Below are positions 1 through 6,692 of a DNA stretch of 64,000 nt, piece after piece. The translations under genes and the position numbers were made by a program. Position 1 is the first letter of the stretch; each line of letters opens with the position of its first letter. Under the pieces are notes generated by a model. The model did no database searches, was not told the origin of the DNA, and worked only from the letters and a program-made list of their open reading frames with translations. This DNA comes from Planctomycetaceae bacterium. Lineage in GTDB: Bacteria > Planctomycetota > Planctomycetia > Pirellulales > Pirellulaceae. The stretch is from contig JAIYDN010000010.1 of the NCBI GenBank assembly GCA_027487485.1, positions 62,001 through 126,000 of the forward strand. Direction: 5' to 3'.

Positions 1-1155
1 TCCGTCCTTCGAACGATTGCTGTACTGATCATTTCGTGCCCTTGCGCCATGGGCCTAGCGACGCCGCTAGCGATGATGGTTGGGATGGGCCGAGGGGCGC
101 AGGAAGGGATTCTGTTTAAATCGAGCGAAGCGTTGCAACGACTATGCGAGACAACTCATGTTGTCTTGGACAAAACGGGCACGATCACCGAAGGAAAGAT
201 TAGCGTTACTCAAGTCATTCCCCTGCTGGATTCCTCGGCACAACAAATTTTGCAGTTGGCCGCCTCGATCGAAAAAGGCAGTGAACATCCGATCGCAGCT
301 GCTATTGTCCGGGAAGCGAAAAGTCGAAACATACTGCTCCATACGGTCCGCAATTTCGAAGCGATTCCAGGCAAGGGCGCATCGGGGGCTTTGCAAGACT
401 CGCTAGTTCGCGTCGGAACCCTTCGGTGGTTTCAAGAGCTAGGCATCCCATCGCCGTTGACAAACGCGGAAGGCTACGAAAACGCGTTGTCCCTGGAAAA
501 GCAAGCCAACACGGTCGTCTGGATCGCCAAGGGAGTTTCGATCCTAGGGGCGATCGCAGTTAGCGACACATTAAAGCCAAGTTCGAATCAAGCCATCCAA
601 GGCCTGCAAAGACAAGGACTCTCCGTCTTAATGATCACCGGAGATAATCTCAACACCGCCCAATCGATCGCCAAACAAGTGGGTATCAACCAAGTGATCG
701 CAGAAGCACTCCCGGAGAAAAAATCCGAAGTGATTCGAGACTTGCAATCGACTGGAAATGTGGTTGCCATGGTTGGTGACGGAATGAACGACGCGCCAGC
801 CCTTGCACTGGCCGACATTGGAATCGCGATTGGCACCGGCACCGATGTAGCCATCGAATCCGCTGACGTCACGTTGCTACGTGGAGACCTTGCCAGTGTA
901 AGTCAGGCGATCCGCCTTTCGTCATTGACGATGCGAAATGTGAAGCAAAATCTCTTTTGGGCATTTGGTTACAACGTGCTGTTGATTCCGATCGCCGCCG
1001 GGGCACTTGCTTGGATACCCCAAGCACCGCTTATGTTGCGGGAATTGCATCCCATCTTGGCGGCCTTGGCAATGATCGCTTCGGATCTTGTGATCGTTCT
1101 CAACGCGCTTCGTCTCCGAGACTGCAATCTAGAGTTCGCTCAAAAGTCGCAATAG
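1..1155 (+). CDS. Copper-type P1B ATPase, C-terminal part (5' end outside window)
   Basis: This reading frame is open from base 1, so the start lies upstream of the window. It encodes the catalytic half of a heavy-metal P-type ATPase, which pumps metal ions (probably Cu+) across the cytoplasmic membrane using ATP. Visible motifs are the membrane metal site CPCAMGLATP (bases 37-66), the phosphorylation motif DKTGT (Asp codon at 169), SEHP in the nucleotide domain, TGDN, and GDGMNDAP in the hinge. Two C-terminal membrane segments follow; the first has the Tyr-Asn pair (GYNVLLIP) typical of copper pumps. The last segment reads MIASD where copper pumps usually have MxxSS, so the metal specificity is inferred, not certain. 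The gene ends 7 nt before the convergent P450 gene. Confidence 0.93.
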   Translation, partial: SVLRTIAVLIISCPCAMGLATPLAMMVGMGRGAQEGILFKSSEALQRLCETTHVVLDKTGTITEGKISVTQVIPLLDSSAQQILQLAASIEKGSEHPIAAAIVREAKSRNILLHTVRNFEAIPGKGASGALQDSLVRVGTLRWFQELGIPSPLTNAEGYENALSLEKQANTVVWIAKGVSILGAIAVSDTLKPSSNQAIQGLQRQGLSVLMITGDNLNTAQSIAKQVGINQVIAEALPEKKSEVIRDLQSTGNVVAMVGDGMNDAPALALADIGIAIGTGTDVAIESADVTLLRGDLASVSQAIRLSSLTMRNVKQNLFWAFGYNVLLIPIAAGALAWIPQAPLMLRELHPILAALAMIASDLVIVLNALRLRDCNLEFAQKSQ

Positions 1156-1162
1156 ACAAGCA

Positions 1163-2521
1163 TTAATTATTACGCCTTTCCAGACGAACTCGAACCCCGT
1201 TTTTAGGATGCATAGTCAGCTTAGCTGCCATCTGGTGACGGTCGCTTGCACCGAGCACTACACGAAACCGACGAAGCGTCATTGCAACCACTACCAATAG
1301 CTCCATCATGGCGAAGTGAATTCCGATGCAAATCCTCGGGCCACCGCCAAAAGGAATGTAAGCGTGCGTTGTACGCTTATGTTCTTCTTGACCAGGTTCA
1401 AACCGTGAAGGATCGAACCGATCAGGATCTCTCCAGAAACACGGATGTCGGTGCAAGGCATAGCGACTAAAAACAACAAGGGCACCTTTTGGAAGAACGA
1501 CTCCACCCAGATGCGTTTCCTGAGCAACGTTTCGGTTCTCAAACCAAAACGGGGGATGTAACCGCATTGTTTCGTCCAAGACCATGCGGGTAAAACGCAA
1601 CTTAGGTAACATTTCCAAAGTGAATTCATGGGGCGAACCTAAGCTCGCAAGCTCCTGAAGTAACTCGGCCTCAACTTCGGGATTTTGGCTCAATTCGTAC
1701 CAAAGCCAAGTTAGTGCGCTTGAAGAGGTTTCATGGCCTCCGATGATCATTCCAAGCACTTCATCGATAATCTCCGGGTCATCCATACCGTTAGAATTTT
1801 CCGCCGATTTCGCGGCCATAAGAGTGCCCAGCAAATCCTTTATCTCGTTCTTGCTGCGACGTTGTTCAATCATGGAACGAATAAACGAATGAAATTCGCG
1901 AAGATTTCGTTTCAGTCGAATATTCAATGGCGATGGAAACCAAAAACTTCGAATGATCGGTAACGGAGGTTTCGCGCTATAGTGATTGATCACTTCAGTC
2001 CAGGCCTCGATCTTTCGCGCACTACCGTCAAAACCATGGCTGAATAATGCTCTTCCAGCGATCTCCAGCGTAAGTCGATTCATTTCGGACGCGATATTGA
2101 ACTCGCCTTTACCCAGATAACTCATTTCCCAATGATCCAGCATTCGATGCGTCGAATCGACCATTCCGTCAAAGTACTGTTTGATTATCGCAGGCCCAAA
2201 TAGTGGCTGTAGGGTTTTTCGTTTCCTCCGCCAACGCTCACCTTCTGCAACGACAAGCCCGTTTCCGAACACGTTCCGAAATCGATCATAGATAGAACTA
2301 CACTTATCAAAGGACTCGTGAGTATCCAAAAGAATCTGCTTCACAAGAGCCGGATGATTTACCAGATAGAAATTGAGCAGTCCGCGATAATGGACATAAT
2401 CCCCAAATTTTCCGCTGAGATCCCGAAGAAAGACCGCTGGATTTCCAGCCAATCGCCATTGCTTATAGAACCATGGGGAACGCATAAGGCGTCCATCGAA
2501 AATGGAGGGATCTAAAGTCAT
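1163..2521 (-). CDS. Cytochrome P450
   Basis: A full-length (452 aa) cytochrome P450, a haem-thiolate monooxygenase; no N-terminal membrane anchor is visible, so it is probably soluble and needs separate redox partners, none of which are encoded nearby. Motifs in order: helix C WxxxR (W97-R101), I-helix oxygen-activation motif GGHETS (261-266), K-helix ExxR as ETMR (317-320), and the haem loop FGGGPRICIG with the axial Cys at 398. The start at 2521 gives a normal-length N terminus; no Shine-Dalgarno site is seen. The sequence resembles bacterial P450s related to fatty-acid or terpene hydroxylases, but the substrate cannot be read from sequence. It is convergent with the copper ATPase. Confidence 0.95.
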   Translation of the reverse strand: MTLDPSIFDGRLMRSPWFYKQWRLAGNPAVFLRDLSGKFGDYVHYRGLLNFYLVNHPALVKQILLDTHESFDKCSSIYDRFRNVFGNGLVVAEGERWRRKRKTLQPLFGPAIIKQYFDGMVDSTHRMLDHWEMSYLGKGEFNIASEMNRLTLEIAGRALFSHGFDGSARKIEAWTEVINHYSAKPPLPIIRSFWFPSPLNIRLKRNLREFHSFIRSMIEQRRSKNEIKDLLGTLMAAKSAENSNGMDDPEIIDEVLGMIIGGHETSSSALTWLWYELSQNPEVEAELLQELASLGSPHEFTLEMLPKLRFTRMVLDETMRLHPPFWFENRNVAQETHLGGVVLPKGALVVFSRYALHRHPCFWRDPDRFDPSRFEPGQEEHKRTTHAYIPFGGGPRICIGIHFAMMELLVVVAMTLRRFRVVLGASDRHQMAAKLTMHPKNGVRVRLERRNN

Positions 2522-2699
2522 TTCAACCGATCAAAACAACTGACGCAACGATTCGAGTACGGACGAATTTCGACAGCTCACTGAAAAGCGAACGAGTTGA
2601 CCATCTACGCGGCCAAGTGCTATTTAGCCACATTGTAAGCAAAACACCGAGCTCTTGATGCAAAAAATCGCAATCTCTCGACGCTCTCTTCCCCCATTC

Positions 2700-2712
2700 G
2701 GTGCCACCCACC
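2700..2712 (-). repeat. Inverted copy of the GGTGGGTGGCACC repeat
   Basis: The plus strand reads GGTGCCACCCACC, the exact reverse complement of the 13-bp motif found at 4233-4245 and 4408-4420 (and with one change at 4461-4473) beyond the other end of the transposase gene. The motif contains the small palindrome GGTG-G-CACC. It sits directly upstream of the transposase promoter, as expected for a REP element attended by a REP-associated transposase. Confidence 0.7.
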
Positions 2713-2715
2713 TAC

Positions 2716-2759
2716 TTGCTTTAAGCGAGATATTTTGTACAATGTTCAAACACAGGAGA
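2716..2759 (+). promoter_or_regulatory. Promoter and ribosome binding site of the transposase gene
   Basis: TTGCTT (2716-2721) and TACAAT (2738-2743) are separated by 16 bp, a good match to a sigma-70 promoter. AGGAGA (2754-2759) lies 7 nt before the ATG at 2767 and is one of the clearest Shine-Dalgarno sites in the window, which fixes the start of the transposase. Confidence 0.5.
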
Positions 2760-2766
2760 AATCGAT

Positions 2767-3918
2767 ATGCCACGACCACTTCGTTCCAATGTCTTCCGTC
2801 CCCAAGAAATTGCTATCCTTCATTGCACTCAGCGATGCGTTCGCCGTGCGTACTTGAGCGGCGTTGATGCCGTCTCTGGTGCCGATTATTCCTACAGGAA
2901 GGAGTGGATTCGGCAGCGAATCGAAAAATTGGCGTCCGTATTCGGCCTAGATGTCTTGGCCTACGCGATTTTATCGAATCACCTGCATTTGGTTCTTCGA
3001 AGTAGGCCTGATGTTGTTGCAACCTGGTCAGATCGGCAGGCCGCTATTCGATGGTTGCAGATCTTTCCTGGCAAGCGAATTGATGAGCAGTTAGGTGATC
3101 CTACCACACACGATGTGGACATGCTAGTAAACGATCCGGAACGGATGGCTTTGGTTCGCTTGCGTTTGTCAGACGTCTCTTGGTTTATGCGAGCTCTTTC
3201 GGAGCCAATTGCCAGGCTTGCAAATCGACAGGATAAATGCACGGGCAGTTTCTGGGAGGGGCGTTTTAAGGCTCAGCGTCTTCTGGACGAGGCTGCGTTG
3301 CTGGCTTGCTGCATGTATGTGGATTTGAATCCTGTTCGGGCTGCCATGGCAGAATCTCCCGCGGAATCGAAATTCACGTCGGCATACGATCGCATGAAGG
3401 CAGAGGCGGGGGAGATGATTGAGTCGGCAGCAGCCTCCATGCAAACCATCAACAGAGAAGACGCTGCGAAGATCCTAAAAAACAGCACTCCGGATCAACT
3501 GGCCGAGCGTCGCAAGGAAGCCAAAAACAGACTTGGCCCCCGAGTTGCCAGGGACGCTTGGTTGGCACCGCTGACGCTGAACCCGCGGGCTACGGGGCCT
3601 GTTGTGAACAAAGAAGGGGTCCGCGCGAGCGACAAGGGCTTTTTGGATATGAGCTTGGCGAACTACATGGCTCTATTGTGCTGGACTGGTAGCCAAGGTC
3701 GCGCAGATAAGAGTGGAAAGATTGCTGCGGATTACGCTCCGGTGCTTGCGAAGCTGGGGATCGCCGAGGGGATGTGGTGCGACTTAGTTTGGAATTTCAA
3801 GAAGTACTTTGGCAAGAGTCGCGGGCCTGGCTCACCGGACCGAATGCAAGAAGAAGCGATTTTGGGGACCCGCAAGTTCCAGCCGGGGCAGAGAAAGGTT
3901 CGCAAATGCTTTACTTAA
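2767..3918 (+). CDS. REP-associated (Y1/HUH, IS200-like) transposase
   Basis: A 383-aa protein of the REP-associated tyrosine transposase family: single-stranded DNA nickases of the HUH type that process REP hairpins. The N-terminal part carries the HUH-equivalent metal motif NHLHLVL (H72, H74), preceded by a 'YAILS' strand typical of these enzymes. After a family-typical FWEGRFKAQ stretch (about 162-170) comes the helix MYVDLNPVRA (183-192); Tyr184 is a candidate nucleophile, but I cannot prove it. The C-terminal third (about 215-383) is an extension, longer than the ~165-aa core of enterobacterial homologues and common in planctomycetes. The gene is intact and has its own promoter and ribosome binding site. 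Matching 13-bp REP-like motifs lie inverted on its two sides (2700 and 4233 onwards). Confidence 0.9.
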   Translation: MPRPLRSNVFRPQEIAILHCTQRCVRRAYLSGVDAVSGADYSYRKEWIRQRIEKLASVFGLDVLAYAILSNHLHLVLRSRPDVVATWSDRQAAIRWLQIFPGKRIDEQLGDPTTHDVDMLVNDPERMALVRLRLSDVSWFMRALSEPIARLANRQDKCTGSFWEGRFKAQRLLDEAALLACCMYVDLNPVRAAMAESPAESKFTSAYDRMKAEAGEMIESAAASMQTINREDAAKILKNSTPDQLAERRKEAKNRLGPRVARDAWLAPLTLNPRATGPVVNKEGVRASDKGFLDMSLANYMALLCWTGSQGRADKSGKIAADYAPVLAKLGIAEGMWCDLVWNFKKYFGKSRGPGSPDRMQEEAILGTRKFQPGQRKVRKCFT

Positions 3919-4204
3919 GCCCACAGCGTAGGGCAAATCACACAGGCGTCCGCTAAAGCGAAACATAAGGCAGCTCGAAACCTGAGCGTTTGCGACCGAT
4001 AGCCCTGCGTGGTTCTTGGACTTTTTCTTCATCGGAGCTCAAAAGGCCTTCTCGTCCTCGTTGTTTTGAAGTGATCTCGCGGAATCTGCAAAAGCTCTTG
4101 TTCCAGCTATTGAACCAAGCTGTTCTGTTTAGAGGCGTAGGGTATTGCAGCTGCATTTACGCGACTGCTCTCGAACCGCAACATGGCCTATTCAATGGAA
4201 CTCA
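3919..4204. other. Non-coding gap after the transposase
   Basis: No convincing gene is seen here. The open frames that cross it have no recognisable protein features and run into the repeat block at 4205-4473. It may contain the right end of the mobile unit. Confidence 0.5.
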
Positions 4205-4473
4205 CTATCGTGGTGGGAACGCAAGGACGATCGGTGGGTGGCACCGCTTAGGTCTCCACCGCTTAGGTTCTCGATGGAGCTCCCTATCGAGTTGGGAACG
4301 TAGGATGAGTGGATTCGTTTTGGATAGTGTAGGCGTGTAGAGATTGATGGGTTTGTTGCATCGGAAAGACTAGCGGGGGATAGTTTGGTGTCGCGCGGGG
4401 TCAGGCTGGTGGGTGGCACCGATGTGGAGTTGCTATCGTGGTGGGAACGCAAGGACGATCGGTGGGTGGCACT
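4205..4473 (+). repeat. REP-like repeat block
   Basis: Two exact 40-bp direct copies lie at 4205-4244 and 4433-4472; each begins CTATCGTGGTGGGAACGCAA and ends in GGTGGGTGGCAC. The 13-bp core GGTGGGTGGCACC occurs at 4233-4245 and 4408-4420, with a last-base variant at 4461-4473. A diverged relative of the left half (CTATCGAGTTGGGAACG) is at 4283-4299. Open frames on both strands here only translate the repeats and should not be annotated as genes. An inverted core copy sits at 2700-2712, so the transposase gene is bracketed. Confidence 0.8.
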
Positions 4474-4491
4474 GATTGGAGTTGGGGATTT

Positions 4492-4522
4492 TTGGGTGAG
4501 CGATTGGTAGATCATGTATAAT
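4492..4522 (+). promoter_or_regulatory. Possible promoter for the CNNM/CorC-type gene
   Basis: A perfect TATAAT hexamer at 4517-4522 has TTGGGT at 4492-4497 with a long 19-bp spacer. It lies about 50 bp before the ATG at 4575 and just after the last REP-like copy. The -35 match is poor, so this is tentative. Confidence 0.3.
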
Positions 4523-4574
4523 CCGAGGACGCTCGCGATTTCGTTGAGCTCACATTCGTTCCGTTTTCGCAGAT

Positions 4575-5945
4575 TTGAATCCACTAACTTTATCTATGTT
4601 TCAAGCGAGTTCACTTGTTTTGTCCGCCGTTGGATTGCTGCTTGCGACCGTTGCTGGTTTTGGCAATCATCTCCTGGTGCACTTCCGGGGGAGAACGCTC
4701 GAGGCCTATTGTCGCTTGAATGGCAATCGGGAACGCTTCGGAACCATTCTCGACAACCAGAAGGACTCGCAGATTGCTTGCGGTTATCTTTTCATCTTCG
4801 GGAACAGCATTGCTTTAATCGCTGGTGGCATTTGGATGTCAAACTTTCTCCAACGAGGCTTCGCTACGACAGTAAACGGCCAAGTAGAGCATGCGTACGA
4901 CGGTTCGGTTTCGATCTTTCAGCTTATCTCTTTCGGAATTCTTTCCGCGACCGTTCTGGCATGCCTGCATTCATGGATTCCGAAGATCGTTGTTCGTAAT
5001 GGGGCCGCTGTTCTGCTTTACCACACCTGGTGGTTTTGGCGAATCATCACGTTTCTATCACGTCCGTTCCGAACTCTTGAGTACCTATTCGTGGCGTTGG
5101 GGCATCGCCTGAGTGACCGTCGAGTCGACCCTCGAATGGTTGAAGAATCGCTGGAGGACGAGATTCGAAAGATGATGTTGATAGGCGAGCGAGATGGGCT
5201 CGTAACGCGTTCGATGCGAGAAATGGTTACCGGCGTTATGAACCTTGATGAAGGGCAAGTGTCCCAAATCATGACGCCACGAAGCAAAGTAGATGCGATC
5301 GATATCAATTGGGAATGGGAGCAAATCCTGGAGGCAATTACGGATTCTGGTCGAACTCGGATTCCAGCCTACGATGGTTCGCTTGATCAGATTGTGGGCG
5401 TTCTATTTGTTAAGGATTTGATTTCACTATTGGAGCGACCGGACCAAATCGAACAGTCGCGTGACATCAAACCACTCTTGCGTGAAGCGTGGATGATTCC
5501 GCCAACTAGGCAGGTCGATGAATTGCTAAAGGACTTTTTGCTACGCAGAAGCCATATGGCCATTGTCGTGGATGAGTTTCAGCAAACGCTTGGCGTCGTT
5601 ACCATCGAAGACGCCTTAGAGGAAATCGTGGGAGAGATCGCCGACGAATTGGATGTAGATGAGGTCCTGCCGATGGTGATCGAGGATGCGGACGGCGGCT
5701 ACAGCATATCCGGTGTCATGGAGGTTTCGGCAGCCAATCGCCAACTGTCGCTTGAACTACCAGAATCGGATGACTATGAAACGATTGCCGGTTTAGTCGT
5801 TTCCACCATTGGAGCCATTCCGAAGGTAGGGGCTAAGACCAGGATAGGAAATTTCCAAATCGCGATTACTCAGGCCAACGCACGGCAAGTTCATCGCGTA
5901 CGCATCTACCTTGCTTCCCAAACCAAAAGTGCTTTAACCAAGTAG
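4575..5945 (+). CDS. CNNM/CorC-HlyC family membrane protein with CBS pair
   Basis: A 456-aa protein with the layout of the CNNM (DUF21)-CBS-CorC family, membrane proteins linked to magnesium or other divalent cation transport and often mis-named haemolysins. About four hydrophobic segments are visible (near residues 8-30, 67-88, 113-132 and 142-160). They are followed by a cytoplasmic part: an acidic linker, the MTPRSKVDAID motif that starts the CBS pair (about 210-335, including FVKDLI), the conserved MAIVVDEF / GVVTIEDALEEIVGEI stretch, and a C-terminal CorC_HlyC domain (about 350-435). Start choice: ATG at 4575; an in-frame ATG at 4596 is possible. The SRAP gene follows after 9 nt, so the two are probably co-transcribed. 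Transport substrate is not shown by the sequence. Confidence 0.9.
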   Translation: MNPLTLSMFQASSLVLSAVGLLLATVAGFGNHLLVHFRGRTLEAYCRLNGNRERFGTILDNQKDSQIACGYLFIFGNSIALIAGGIWMSNFLQRGFATTVNGQVEHAYDGSVSIFQLISFGILSATVLACLHSWIPKIVVRNGAAVLLYHTWWFWRIITFLSRPFRTLEYLFVALGHRLSDRRVDPRMVEESLEDEIRKMMLIGERDGLVTRSMREMVTGVMNLDEGQVSQIMTPRSKVDAIDINWEWEQILEAITDSGRTRIPAYDGSLDQIVGVLFVKDLISLLERPDQIEQSRDIKPLLREAWMIPPTRQVDELLKDFLLRRSHMAIVVDEFQQTLGVVTIEDALEEIVGEIADELDVDEVLPMVIEDADGGYSISGVMEVSAANRQLSLELPESDDYETIAGLVVSTIGAIPKVGAKTRIGNFQIAITQANARQVHRVRIYLASQTKSALTK

Positions 5946-5954
5946 GTCGACGGA

Positions 5955-6692
5955 ATGTGTGGCCGATTTACTCTGAAAACGCCTGTTGTGGATTGGTTGC
6001 TCGATTTGTTTCCCAATCAATTTGGATTTGACCCAGGCTTAGCATTGGCTGGCATCTCATCCAATGCGTTTCGTGCTCGCTACAACATATCGCCCACCCA
6101 ACAAATTCTGGTTCTTAGGCCAGACACTTCTGGTCAGCTTCGGGTTGACCAAATGCGTTGGGGACTCATCCCGCACTGGGCAGAGGACCTTTCCATCGGT
6201 GCCAAAATGATCAACGCTCGTTCGGAAACCCTTTCAGAAAAGCCCAGCTTCAAACCCTCGTTAGCGAAAAAGCGCTGTTTGGTACTCGCAGATGGCTATT
6301 ACGAGTGGAAAAAGATCTCACCCAAAGAGAAGCAACCTTACTGGATTCATTGCCCTGATGAACAACCATTTATGATGGCAGGCCTATGGGCTGAAAACCG
6401 CCGCATCCCAATTGCCTCTCAAGACTCATGCCTGCTATCTGCTACGGTCATCACAACCGCATCCAACCAAGACACGGCCATGGTTCATGATCGCATGCCA
6501 GCCATCATTCAAGAGCCAAGTGAGATGCAAGCATGGCTGAACCTGGACGTGAATCATTCGGAGCAACCGTCGAAGCTTCTCTCCCTACTGCAACCAGCTC
6601 CAGCGGGCACTCTGCAACTCAGGAGGGTATCGAATGCGGTTGGAAAACCGCAAAACGATTTCCAAGAGTTGATTGAATCTATTAGTGATTAG
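5955..6692 (+). CDS. SRAP domain protein (YedK/HMCES-like abasic-site shield)
   Basis: A 245-aa SOS-response-associated-peptidase-type protein. Family members cross-link to abasic sites in single-stranded DNA through the N-terminal cysteine (after Met removal) and so protect replication forks. The sequence begins MCGRF with catalytic Cys2; the other active-site residues are present: N87 and R89 in INARSET, E117 in ADGYYEWKK, and H178 in MVHDRMPAI. NISPTQQ and MRWGLIPHWA are further family signatures. Length is normal (about 220-245 aa). It lies 9 nt after the CNNM-type gene and overlaps the end of the convergent DUF1549/DUF1553 gene by 4 nt. Functional link to the upstream membrane protein is unknown. 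Confidence 0.95.
   Translation: MCGRFTLKTPVVDWLLDLFPNQFGFDPGLALAGISSNAFRARYNISPTQQILVLRPDTSGQLRVDQMRWGLIPHWAEDLSIGAKMINARSETLSEKPSFKPSLAKKRCLVLADGYYEWKKISPKEKQPYWIHCPDEQPFMMAGLWAENRRIPIASQDSCLLSATVITTASNQDTAMVHDRMPAIIQEPSEMQAWLNLDVNHSEQPSKLLSLLQPAPAGTLQLRRVSNAVGKPQNDFQELIESISD

Noticed and set aside
4205-4473. CRISPR-like array
   Set aside because: Only two exact copies, 228 bp apart, no regular spacers and no cas genes.
4192-4584. Open frames on both strands at 3990-4340 (+) and 4192-4584 (-) with repeated peptide motifs
   Set aside because: They only translate the REP-like repeat copies (for example a repeated THRSSLRSHHDS segment) and have no separate protein signal.
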